Source of the DNA: an uncultured Selenomonadales bacterium
Lineage (GTDB): Bacteria; Bacillota; Negativicutes; Selenomonadales; Selenomonadaceae
DNA length: 64,000 nt
Assembly: GCA_937877565.1 (NCBI GenBank)
Contig: CALFJB010000017.1
Location: forward strand, 1 to 64,000
Reading direction: 5' to 3'
In this document: positions 24,481 through 32,409 of the stretch, one piece after another
How the letters are laid out: the number at the start of each line of letters is the position of its first letter
How positions within the stretch are numbered: the first letter of the stretch is position 1
The notes under the pieces: model-generated
Told to the model about the DNA's origin: nothing
What the model saw: only the letters and a program-made list of their open reading frames with translations
Database searches by the model: none
Position numbers and translations under genes: made by a program

Positions 24481-27400
24481 TTATTTTCCTGCTAAAATTT
24501 TGTAACCGTTGATACGTTCTTCAGCGTCTTTTTGAGTTTTCTTGAAAAGTTCCTCTGCCGCGTCTGGGAAATTGCGTTTTAATGAAGAGTAGCGAACTTC
24601 GCCCTGTAAAAATTCCTGGAATTTGGAAAAATCAGGGTCTTTAGAATCCAAAGTAAACGGATTTTTGCCACTGCCGACAAGTTGAGGATTATAACGCCAA
24701 TTCGCCCAATAACCGCACGCAACGGCTAATTTGCCTTCGAGTTGGCTATTGCCCATACCTTTTCTAATACCGTGATTGATACAAGGCGCGTAAGCGATAA
24801 TTAAAGACGGTCCGTCATACGCTTCAGCTTCGGTAATGGCTTTAAGCAACTGATTCTGATCCGCGCCCATTGAAACCTGCGCGACGTAAACATAGCCGTA
24901 ACTCATAGCCATTTTGCCCAAGTCTTTTTTCTTCGTCTTTTTGCCGGTTGCCGCAAATTGTGCAATAGCCGCCGCAGGAGTTGCCTTGCTAGCCTGTCCG
25001 CCGGTATTTGAATAAACTTCAGTATCAAATACAAAGACGTTGACATTTTCGCCGCTTGCCAAAACGTGATCTAAGCCGCCGTAGCCAATATCATAAGCCC
25101 AGCCGTCGCCGCCTAAAATCCATTGTGAACGCTTTACAAAATAATCGCGGTTATCGTAAATTTTATTTAAAAGTGCGTCGTCGCCTTTTTCAGCCGCCAA
25201 AATTTCTGTAAGTTTTTCGGCGCGTTCGCGGGTATTTTCGCTAACGTCAATATTTTCCTTCCAATCGGCAAGCGCGGCGCGTAATTCGTGACTGCCTTTG
25301 CTTTCTTCAATCGCCTGTGCAACGTCGTTTGAAAGTGCTTTTCTGATAGCTTTAACGCCCAAGAACATTCCTAAGCCGTATTCTGCATTATCTTCAAAAA
25401 GTGAATTGCCCCACGCGGGACCGTGACCTTTTGCGTTGGTAGTGTAAGGCATTGCGGGAGCTGACGCGCCCCAAATTGAACTGCAACCTGTAGCATTTGC
25501 AATCATCATTCTATCGCCGAAAAGTTGAGTTAAAAGTTTTGCGTATGGAGTTTCGCCGCAACCTGCACAAGCCCCGCTAAATTCAAATAACGGTTTTTCA
25601 AATTGACTGCCAATAACGGTAGATTTTTTCATTGCAGTAACTTTTTGAGAAACTTTTGTAACGTCAACGCCGTAATCGAAATATTTTTGACGCGCCTTAG
25701 CCTCGTCATTGAAATTAACCATTTCCAACGCCTGTTTTGGACAAACTTGAGCGCAGTTGCCGCAACCTAAGCAGTCTTGCGTTGAAACGGCGATTGTTAA
25801 ATTGTTGCCTTTAGAAACTTTTGAAGGGATTGACTCCATACCTTCCGGCGCGTTTTTCAATTCGTCGTCAGTCGTCAAAATTGGACGAATTGCGGCGTGC
25901 GGACAAACAAAGGAGCATTGGTTACAGCCAATACATTTAGATTTATCCCATTTCGGAACTTTAATAGCCGTGCCGCGTTTTTCGTAAGCAGAACCGCCAA
26001 CAGGGAAAGTACCGTCTTCAAGCTCAATAAATTTGCTGACGGGCAAAACGTCGCCTTCTTGACGATTGATAACATTTTGAATTTCGCTGATAAATTTCGG
26101 CAAGCCTTCAGTTGAAGTATTTTCGCGTTCGCCTTTTGCGTTAATATCCCAGCCGCTGATGTCAACTTTGTGCAGTGCGTCAATACCTCTGTCAATGGCG
26201 TTGCAGTTCATTTCGACAATTTGAGGACCTTTATTGCCGTAAGATTTTTCTACTGCGTCTTTGAGATATTTAACCGCGTCATCAATCGGAATGATATTCG
26301 CAAGTTTGAAGAAAGCCGCCTGCATAACCATATTGAAACGCCCGCCAAGTCCCAATTCGCCGGCAATTTTAACCGCGTTGACTGTGTAAACTTGAATGTT
26401 ATTTTCTGAAATATATTTCTTCATATAGGCGGGAAGTTTACGCCCAAGTTTTTCGTCGCTCCAGTCAGTATTAAGTAAGAAAATACCGTCCTTTTTCAAG
26501 CCCGCAATTAAATTATAGTGGTGGACGTAAGATTTTTGACTGCAGGAAATAAAATCAGCCTTAGTGATAAGATACGGCGAAATAATAGGCGATTTACCAA
26601 AACGCAAATGACTCATCGTAATACCGCCGGATTTTTTGGAGTCGTAAGCAAAATAAGCCTGTGCATAAAGGTCTGTGTTGTCACCAATAATTTTAATTGC
26701 AGATTTATTCGCTCCAACTGTACCATCTGAACCGAGACCCCAGAATTTACAAGCGGTTGTACCTTCCGGCGTTAAATCTATGTCAGTATGTTCATTCGCC
26801 AAAGATTTATTTGAAACGTCGTCAACAATTCCAATGGTAAAGCCGTTCATAGGATTATCTTTTTTGAGTTCATTAAAGACAGTAAGAATTTGATCGGGCG
26901 TTGTATCCTTGCCGCCCAAGCCGTAACGTCCGCCAACAATCACGGGCGAAATATCAGCGTCATAAAAAGCGGCGCGAACGTCCAAGTAAAGCGGCTCACC
27001 TGTTGCGCCGGATTCTTTCGTTCTGTCAAGTACAGCAATTTTCTTAACAGTTTTTGGAATTGCGCTAAGGAAATGTTTAACACTGAACGGGCGGTACAAA
27101 TGAACGTTAATCATACCGACTTTTTCGCCGTTTTTGTTGAGATATTCAACCGCCTCTTGCATAGTTTGGCAAACTGAACCAATCGCAATAATAACTCTGT
27201 CAGCGTCAGCCGCGCCGTAATAATCGAAAATGTGATGTTCCCTGCCGGTAATTTTGGAAATTTCCGCCATTGCCTCTTCAACAATTTCAGGAAGTTTTTC
27301 GTAACTGTTATTGACAGTTTCACGAATTTGGAAATAAACGTCTGAATTTGTCGCCGTGCCTCTGATAACGGGATGATCGGGATTTAAAGCATTGCGGCGG

Positions 27401-28008
27401 AAATTGTTAATTGCATCGTAGTCAACAATTTTTGCAAGGTCGTTGTAGTCAATCATTTCGATTTTCTGAATTTCATGGGAAGTTCTAAAACCGTCAAAGA
27501 AATTTATGAAAGGAAGTTTGCCTTTAATCGCCGCCAAATGTGCAACTGCGGACAAGTCCATAACTTCTTGAACGCTAGCCTCTGCCAACATTGCACAACC
27601 TGTTTGACGCGCCGCCATAACGTCTTGATGATCGCCAAAAATATTTAAAGTTGACGCCGCCAACGCACGCGCTGAAACGTGGAAAACGCCGGGTAAACAT
27701 TCGCCCGCAATTTTATATAAATTTGGAATCATAAGCAAAAAGCCTTGAGACGCTGTGTAAGTTGTGGTAAGTGCGCCCGCTTGCAGTGAGCCATGAACTG
27801 CGCCCGCCGCGCCGCCTTCAGATTGTAATTCAATCAAGCGAACTTTTTGCCCAAAAATATTTTTTGCGCCTTTCGCCGCCATTTCGTCAACATTTTCAGC
27901 CATTGGCGAGGATGGAGTAATTGGATAAATCGCGGCAACCTCTGTAAAAGCGTAGGAAATATAAGCCGCCGCCGCGTTGCCGTCCATCGTCTTCATTTTT
28001 TTAGCCAT
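24481..28008 (-). CDS. nifJ: Pyruvate:ferredoxin (flavodoxin) oxidoreductase, single-chain
   Basis: Oxidatively decarboxylates pyruvate to acetyl-CoA and CO2 with transfer of electrons to ferredoxin, a central anaerobic reaction. The 1175-residue chain carries all domains: the N-terminal pyrimidine-binding domain (YPITPSSPMAE), the CoA/gamma region, two ferredoxin-type 4Fe-4S motifs (CIGCNQCSFVCP and CLGCGNCAQVCP near residues 690-760), and the C-terminal TPP domain (GCAGCGETPYAKL, then GGDGWAYDIGYGG). ATG at 28008 gives MAKKMKTMDGN, the family start. Confidence 0.97.
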   Translation of the reverse strand: MAKKMKTMDGNAAAAYISYAFTEVAAIYPITPSSPMAENVDEMAAKGAKNIFGQKVRLIELQSEGGAAGAVHGSLQAGALTTTYTASQGFLLMIPNLYKIAGECLPGVFHVSARALAASTLNIFGDHQDVMAARQTGCAMLAEASVQEVMDLSAVAHLAAIKGKLPFINFFDGFRTSHEIQKIEMIDYNDLAKIVDYDAINNFRRNALNPDHPVIRGTATNSDVYFQIRETVNNSYEKLPEIVEEAMAEISKITGREHHIFDYYGAADADRVIIAIGSVCQTMQEAVEYLNKNGEKVGMINVHLYRPFSVKHFLSAIPKTVKKIAVLDRTKESGATGEPLYLDVRAAFYDADISPVIVGGRYGLGGKDTTPDQILTVFNELKKDNPMNGFTIGIVDDVSNKSLANEHTDIDLTPEGTTACKFWGLGSDGTVGANKSAIKIIGDNTDLYAQAYFAYDSKKSGGITMSHLRFGKSPIISPYLITKADFISCSQKSYVHHYNLIAGLKKDGIFLLNTDWSDEKLGRKLPAYMKKYISENNIQVYTVNAVKIAGELGLGGRFNMVMQAAFFKLANIIPIDDAVKYLKDAVEKSYGNKGPQIVEMNCNAIDRGIDALHKVDISGWDINAKGERENTSTEGLPKFISEIQNVINRQEGDVLPVSKFIELEDGTFPVGGSAYEKRGTAIKVPKWDKSKCIGCNQCSFVCPHAAIRPILTTDDELKNAPEGMESIPSKVSKGNNLTIAVSTQDCLGCGNCAQVCPKQALEMVNFNDEAKARQKYFDYGVDVTKVSQKVTAMKKSTVIGSQFEKPLFEFSGACAGCGETPYAKLLTQLFGDRMMIANATGCSSIWGASAPAMPYTTNAKGHGPAWGNSLFEDNAEYGLGMFLGVKAIRKALSNDVAQAIEESKGSHELRAALADWKENIDVSENTRERAEKLTEILAAEKGDDALLNKIYDNRDYFVKRSQWILGGDGWAYDIGYGGLDHVLASGENVNVFVFDTEVYSNTGGQASKATPAAAIAQFAATGKKTKKKDLGKMAMSYGYVYVAQVSMGADQNQLLKAITEAEAYDGPSLIIAYAPCINHGIRKGMGNSQLEGKLAVACGYWANWRYNPQLVGSGKNPFTLDSKDPDFSKFQEFLQGEVRYSSLKRNFPDAAEELFKKTQKDAEERINGYKILAGK

Positions 28009-28040
28009 AAGCTTTCAAAATTCTCCTCTCAAATTAAAAA

Positions 28041-28077
28041 TACCGCGTCGATTATAACACGCGGCTTTTAAAAAGTA
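28041..28077 (-). promoter_or_regulatory. nifJ promoter overlapped by a dyad
   Basis: On the minus strand the -35 is TTTACT (28072-28077) and the -10 is TATAAT (28049-28054), 17 bases apart. The -10 sits in the centre of an inverted repeat CCGCGT/ACGCGG (28041-28046 and 28056-28061), a possible operator. The same hairpin could also end the upstream aldo/keto reductase-side transcription in either direction. Confidence 0.5.
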
Positions 28078-28102
28078 AAACAAATATATCCCAGTAAAAA
28101 TT

Positions 28103-29095
28103 TTAAAATGCACCTGTTTTAATGTGCGGTACGTAAGGAGCTTCCAATTTTTTAATCGTTTCGTCGTCCAGTTTAATATCAATCGCAGAAACTGCCTCTT
28201 CAATGTGTTTTACTGAAGTTGTGCCGACGATTGGCGCGGTAATATAATCTTTGCTAAGCATCCACGCCAACGAAGTTTGTGCCATTGAGTAGCCAATTTC
28301 TTTTGAAACTTTTTCGAGATTGTCAACAACAACTTTATCAACGTCATTTGTAGAATCCCAGACCATCGGGCTAACTTCGTCAATAGAATTTCTAGCCGTT
28401 TTAGTACCCCACGGGTGTGCCGTGCGTCCTCCGGCAAGCGGCGACCAAGGAACTACAGCCATTTTTCTATCTTTGCAAAGCGGCATAATTTCTCTTTCTT
28501 CTTCGCGGTAAATTAAATTGTACTGCGGTTGAAGTGAGACAAATTTTGTCCAGCCGTGATTTTCGGCGATATTTTGCATACGTTCCAACTGCCATGCAAA
28601 AATTGTTGACGCGCCAATATAACGCGCCTTTCCTGCTTTTACAACGTCATGAAGTGCCTCCATAATTTCTTCCATTGGCGTTTCAGGGTCGAGGCGGTGA
28701 ATTTGGTACAAGTCCACATAATCCATTTGCAAGCGTTTCAAACTGTGATCAATTTCCGCCATAATATTTTTGCGGGAGCAACCTTTACCGTTGGGGCGTC
28801 CGATTCTCATTTCAAAATTAACTTTCGTTGCGACAACAATTTCATCGCGGTCAAGTCCAAAGTCTTTAATGTAGCGTCCGGTAATTTCTTCGCTACTTCC
28901 CATTTGATAAACGTTTGCCGTATCAAAATAGTTAATTCCGAGTTCGACGGCTTTTTTAAACATTTCTTTGCCTTCATCAAAATTTTTTGCCCAAGGAAAA
29001 ACGCCGTTTTCTTTGCCGGGCTTGCCGAAACTCATCATTCCCAAACAAATTCTTGAAACGTCCATTCCAGTGTTTCCAAATTTTACATACTGCAT
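28103..29095 (-). CDS. Aldo/keto reductase
   Basis: 330 residues, an NADPH-dependent reductase of carbonyl compounds. N-terminus MQYVKFGNTGMDVSRICLG. The catalytic tetrad appears complete: Asp in NYFDTANVY, Tyr in the same motif, Lys in VVATKVN and His in YQIHRLDP. LYQIHRLDPETPMEEIMEAL is typical of the YajO/Gcy-like family. ATG with AAAGGAG. It is followed closely by nifJ and preceded by a flavoprotein gene, forming a redox cluster. Confidence 0.92.
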   Translation of the reverse strand: MQYVKFGNTGMDVSRICLGMMSFGKPGKENGVFPWAKNFDEGKEMFKKAVELGINYFDTANVYQMGSSEEITGRYIKDFGLDRDEIVVATKVNFEMRIGRPNGKGCSRKNIMAEIDHSLKRLQMDYVDLYQIHRLDPETPMEEIMEALHDVVKAGKARYIGASTIFAWQLERMQNIAENHGWTKFVSLQPQYNLIYREEEREIMPLCKDRKMAVVPWSPLAGGRTAHPWGTKTARNSIDEVSPMVWDSTNDVDKVVVDNLEKVSKEIGYSMAQTSLAWMLSKDYITAPIVGTTSVKHIEEAVSAIDIKLDDETIKKLEAPYVPHIKTGAF

Positions 29096-29115
29096 TTAAA
29101 TCGCTCCTTTAAAAT

Positions 29116-29766
29116 TTATCGTGAGCCGTTTTCTCTACGCACAAAGTTTGTAAACTTCGGCGTTTCAAATTTCGGCAATTTTACGCCTGATTTTTCGGCG
29201 GCGTCTTTGCATTTCAAAAAGTAAGCCATATTCCGCGCCAATACGCGCATATTATATAAGCCCTCTTCGTCTTGTTCGACTTCCGCCGCGTCCATACCGA
29301 AAACGTTATTCCAATATCTTGTAGAAATTACGGGCATTTCTTGAACAGTGAAATATTTTAAAAGTTGTTCAAAAACGCCGGTAGAACCTGCGCGACGCGC
29401 CGCAACAACCGCTGCCGCCGGTTTAAGGTAAAACGCTTTATTTGCGTTGCCTTGAAATTCCGAAAAGAAAAGCCTGTCCATAAATCCAACCAAATTGCCG
29501 CTCATACCGCCGTAATGTGTCGGTGAGCCGAAAACAAAACCATCTGCCGTATAAGCTTTTTGTCGAAATTCATTTACAACATCATTCAAAGCGCATTTGC
29601 CCGTTTCAATGCACTTGAAACACGCCATACAACCGCTAACTTTTGCGCCAATCCAAAAAATTTCTGTGTCAATATTTTCAGCGTCAAAAGTTTTTGCAAC
29701 TTCCTCAAGGGCGCGATTAGTACAGCCGTTTTTGTGCGGGCTGCCGTTTACAAGTAAAACTTTCAT
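29116..29766 (-). CDS. Iron-sulfur flavoprotein / NAD(P)H-dependent FMN reductase-like
   Basis: 216 residues of the flavodoxin-like fold. The FMN phosphate loop is LLVNGSPHKNGCTNRAL at 4-20, and the compact Cys motif Cys46, 49, 52 and 58 (CMACFKCIETGKC) is the 4Fe-4S site of iron-sulfur flavoproteins. FGSPTHYGGMSGN is the second flavin loop. Such proteins shuttle electrons in anaerobes, often against oxygen or quinones. It is 20 bases ahead of the aldo/keto reductase, so a joint operon is likely. Confidence 0.9.
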   Translation of the reverse strand: MKVLLVNGSPHKNGCTNRALEEVAKTFDAENIDTEIFWIGAKVSGCMACFKCIETGKCALNDVVNEFRQKAYTADGFVFGSPTHYGGMSGNLVGFMDRLFFSEFQGNANKAFYLKPAAAVVAARRAGSTGVFEQLLKYFTVQEMPVISTRYWNNVFGMDAAEVEQDEEGLYNMRVLARNMAYFLKCKDAAEKSGVKLPKFETPKFTNFVRRENGSR

Positions 29767-29784
29767 TTTAAACTCTCCAAAATT

Positions 29785-30342
29785 TTAATCTATCATTTTT
29801 ACAACTCGCGCAGGGTTGCCAACTGCAACCGCGTTATCAGGAATATCTTTTGTAACGATTGAGCCTGTGCCGATAATTGCATTTTCGCCAATAGTCACGC
29901 CGGGCAAAATATTTACTCTTGCGCCTATCCACGCATTTTTCTTTATCAAAATTTCTTTAGTCATAATTACGCGAATATTTTTCGGCTCATGATTCACGCT
30001 AAAAATTCCAACTTCAGGACCGAACATAACGCCGTCTTCAACCGTGATTGTTCCAACTGACATCATTACCAAGCCGTGATTAGCGAAAACATTTTTACCG
30101 AGAAAAACGCGGCAAGCACAATCAATTTGAAATGGCGGCGTCAAAAAGGTATTTTCCGGCAAGTTGCCGTTAAAAAGTTCCTTTTCAAGTTGCAAAATTT
30201 TTTCTTTTTCAAGCGGGTCTGTCGAATTTATCAAATGACATAAATGACGGCATCTGTCAATTTCGCCGTGTACTTCGCGCTGATAATCTTCGTCTAAAAT
30301 GTGATAATGTTTGCCTTCGCGCAGATTTTCAAATACATTCAA
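29785..30342 (-). other. Internal start of the acetyltransferase part (185 residues)
   Basis: A TTG at 30342 is preceded by AAAGGAAG eight bases upstream and gives a protein starting at the usual family N-terminus (LNVFENLREGKHYH, TTG read as Met). 185 residues is the normal length of Maa/LacA-type enzymes. This suggests that the endonuclease gene was placed directly in front of an intact acetyltransferase gene and lost its own stop. Confidence 0.6.
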
Positions 30343-30987
30343 TAACAACACTTCCTTTGTATTTTGGATAACTTGAACAGAATTTTTATCTTCAATATTT
30401 TTATAAGTTTCGCAATTAATAATTTTGCGCATATTTCTTTCACTTACTCCAAATTTTTCTGCCAATGGTTTTATTCCGTATTTATCGTCTTTGGGAATGA
30501 AAACCGAACGACACCATAACACTTCCGCGTTTGAAAGTTTCGCTGATTTTCTTTCTTCGCCATATTTTATCAAGCCAATCTGATAAGCACGACGTTTATT
30601 TTCAAAACCAGTTACCCATTCAAGATTTTTATAATAGTTATCAAGTTTATTTCCATAAATGTGATCAACTTCCGGTAAATTCAACGGATTGGGAACAAAA
30701 GCCTCAGCTACTAACCAATGAATTAAAATTTGCTTGCCTTTTCCATTTTTGTACAAAGTTACTTGAAGATAGCCACCTGCAGTAATATATGGTGCAACAA
30801 TATGAGGAGTTTTATATTTAAAACTTTTTACACGTCCATAATTTGATACAGCATAGCTTCCATTGTAGCCTTTAATGTTGCACCAAAATTCGCCTTCTAA
30901 ATTCTCAAGTCCAAATGGATAACAAAGCATCAATGCGACAAAAGTAATTTTGTAATTTTCGTAACGTTCTTTTTCGCTCTCCGTCAT
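29785..30987 (-). CDS. HNH homing endonuclease fused to a sugar O-acetyltransferase
   Basis: A 400-residue frame of two unrelated proteins. Residues 33-60 are NUMOD4-like (SYAVSNYGRVKS), 85-130 an HNH nuclease with His90, Asp108-His109 and Asn113-Asn117 (VDHIYGNKLDN), and 150-195 a DNA-binding NUMOD/HTH tail (PLAEKFGVSERNMRKII). Residues 216-400 are a complete maltose/galactoside O-acetyltransferase with hexapeptide repeats and catalytic His333 (SVNHEPKN). Its start is ATG 30987 with GAGGAG in front. The acetyltransferase keeps an internal ribosome site, so both a fusion and a short protein may be made. Confidence 0.85.
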   Translation of the reverse strand: MTESEKERYENYKITFVALMLCYPFGLENLEGEFWCNIKGYNGSYAVSNYGRVKSFKYKTPHIVAPYITAGGYLQVTLYKNGKGKQILIHWLVAEAFVPNPLNLPEVDHIYGNKLDNYYKNLEWVTGFENKRRAYQIGLIKYGEERKSAKLSNAEVLWCRSVFIPKDDKYGIKPLAEKFGVSERNMRKIINCETYKNIEDKNSVQVIQNTKEVLLLNVFENLREGKHYHILDEDYQREVHGEIDRCRHLCHLINSTDPLEKEKILQLEKELFNGNLPENTFLTPPFQIDCACRVFLGKNVFANHGLVMMSVGTITVEDGVMFGPEVGIFSVNHEPKNIRVIMTKEILIKKNAWIGARVNILPGVTIGENAIIGTGSIVTKDIPDNAVAVGNPARVVKMID

Positions 30988-31090
30988 TATAATCGTCTCC
31001 TCTGTGTTTGACAGTACACTCAGAAACGCTTATAATAAAAGCCTAAATTGGCTTGGTCGTTTCCGAGTGATTCTTTAATTTTGACGATTA
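30988..31090 (-). promoter_or_regulatory. Structured 5' leader of the HNH fusion gene
   Basis: The transcript leader can fold with CACTCGGAAACG (31058-31069) against CGTTTCTGAGTG (31017-31028), 11 of 12 pairs, and an inner hairpin AAGCC/GGCTT (31039-31043 and 31050-31054). The extreme 5' bases AATCGTC also match GACGATT directly in front of the ATG, next to the ribosome site. This could hide the GGAG. The class of this RNA is unknown. Confidence 0.5.
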
Positions 31091-31091
31091 A

Positions 31092-31120
31092 ATTTTATCA
31101 CAGAGGAGCGAACAGGTCAA
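31092..31120 (-). promoter_or_regulatory. Sigma70 promoter of the HNH fusion gene
   Basis: TTGACC (31115-31120), a 17-base spacer and TAAAAT (31092-31097). The spacer contains CGCTCCTCTGTG, whose inverse (CACAGAGGAG, minus-strand reading) returns at the ribosome site of the same gene. Confidence 0.75.
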
Positions 31121-31128
31121 TTTTCAAT

Positions 31129-31371
31129 TTATAAAGAATTATTTTTTGTTAAATTTACTGTGTAAACAGATTGACCTTCCGGCGATAAAAAATTTTCCTG
31201 TGAAAAAGTTCCTGCGTGTTTAATAGTTTTTCCGCCAACTGCAAAACTGCCCTGCTCCGCAATTACAATAGGTTTATTTGTAGTTTTCGCCGCGTCCGCA
31301 CTGAACGGCGCAATTAAACCGGCTGATAAAATCGCCGCCGCTAATGCTTTCTTAAAAAAATTCTTCTTCAT
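31129..31371 (-). pseudogene. Truncated secreted alpha/beta-hydrolase remnant
   Basis: 80 residues with a clean signal peptide (about 1-27, ending ADAA). The next 45 residues (IVIAEQGSFAVGGKTIKHAGTF) align with the N-terminus of the complete hydrolase at 38967-40037 (VTIVNQGSFMAGGKVITADGVY). The frame stops before any catalytic motif. It ends against the promoter of the HNH fusion gene, suggesting that an insertion or deletion at that point removed the rest. A real short secreted protein cannot be excluded. Confidence 0.6.
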
Positions 31372-31418
31372 TTTCTTCCCTCCATCGAATTTTTTTCTGT
31401 AATTTAATTTTAATTGCA

Positions 31419-31447
31419 GTTGAAATAAAAGTCTAATAGCATTATAT
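31419..31447 (+). promoter_or_regulatory. Promoter of the lysR gene
   Basis: TTGAAA (31419-31424), a 17-base spacer and TATATT (31442-31447), followed after 26 bases by GGAGG. The divergent region also holds T-N11-A-like LysR sites, none outstanding. Confidence 0.6.
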
Positions 31448-31486
31448 TATTTTCAATAAAAAATTTTAATTGCGGAGGCAATGATT

Positions 31487-32374
31487 ATGGATTTGAAAAA
31501 AATTGACTACATTTTGGAATTGGCGAAGACGTGCAATTTTAATCGTGCGGCGGAAAATCTTTTTATTTCTCAACCGGCTTTAACTTATCAGATAAAAATT
31601 TTGGAAGACGAAGTTGGCTTTCAAATTTTTTATCGCTCCGGCAAAGGCGCAACGTTGACGCCTGCAGGCGAACAATTTTGCAAGTCATTAAAAAATATTC
31701 GTGACGAATTAAAATTTGCGATTGAGCAAGGGCAAAATTTCAGCCGCCGTTATCAAAAAAATATTTCTATTGGCTTGCCGATGCGTTCGGCGATTTATTT
31801 TTTGCCTCAAGCCATAGAAAAATTTGAACGCGCCAACGCAGGTATTTCAATCACGCCGGAATTTATCCCGTTGCACAGTTGCGAAAAATTTTTGCGCGGC
31901 GAACAGGATATACTTTTTGCCCGTGAGCAAGATATGAAATGTACGCCAAATGTAAAAATTCATCGCCTTTTCTACAGCAAAATTTATCTGATAACTGAAA
32001 AAAATGATCCGCTTGCACAAAAAGAAAAAGTTACTGCTGACGATTTACAAGGGCGCGTTTTAATGGTAGGCGGCGGTTCTCAACCTGAACTTCGCGCAGT
32101 GCAAAATCGTATCATTCAAAATTTTAAAATCGAACATTTCAACAGCAATGATAGAGAAACTACGCTTACAAACGTTGCCGCGCACAAAGGAATTTGCCTT
32201 GCGCCTGGCTATTTGAACGACCACAATAATGAATTTGCGTGGACGCCGTTTGACTGCGAAGAAAAAATTTCCTGCGTCCTTTGCACTCATTCAGATAATA
32301 AAAATACTGCCGTTTTTGAATTTATCAAGATTTTGCAGGATTTTTACACTCAAAATATAAATCTTCCCGTATAA
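31487..32374 (+). CDS. LysR-family transcriptional regulator
   Basis: 295 residues from the ATG at 31487, eight bases behind GGAGG; the ATG at 31481 is too close to it. The N-terminal winged HTH covers residues 1-60 (FNRAAENLFISQPALTYQIKILEDEVGFQIFYR), followed by the periplasmic-binding-like effector domain (SIGLPMRSAIYFLPQAI, then HRLFYSKIYLIT). Divergent from the truncated hydrolase, so it may once have controlled that gene. Effector unknown. Confidence 0.92.
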   Translation: MDLKKIDYILELAKTCNFNRAAENLFISQPALTYQIKILEDEVGFQIFYRSGKGATLTPAGEQFCKSLKNIRDELKFAIEQGQNFSRRYQKNISIGLPMRSAIYFLPQAIEKFERANAGISITPEFIPLHSCEKFLRGEQDILFAREQDMKCTPNVKIHRLFYSKIYLITEKNDPLAQKEKVTADDLQGRVLMVGGGSQPELRAVQNRIIQNFKIEHFNSNDRETTLTNVAAHKGICLAPGYLNDHNNEFAWTPFDCEEKISCVLCTHSDNKNTAVFEFIKILQDFYTQNINLPV

Positions 32375-32380
32375 AAAAAT

Positions 32381-32406
32381 AAGGCGGCTTTTTCAGCCGC
32401 GTTTTA
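32381..32406. terminator. Terminator between lysR and the hybrid kinase
   Basis: GCGGCT (32384-32389) and AGCCGC (32395-32400) form a hairpin flanked by A's and T's, usable from both convergent genes. Confidence 0.8.
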
Positions 32407-32409
32407 ATT

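Noticed and set aside
24481..28008. Large plus-strand frames antisense to nifJ, lon and other long genes
   Set aside because: They are mirror frames caused by codon bias; none has a family match or a ribosome site.
31129..31371. Call of a small secreted peptide gene with its own function
   Set aside because: The match to the N-terminus of the full hydrolase explains it better as a truncation, although a functional short product is not excluded.
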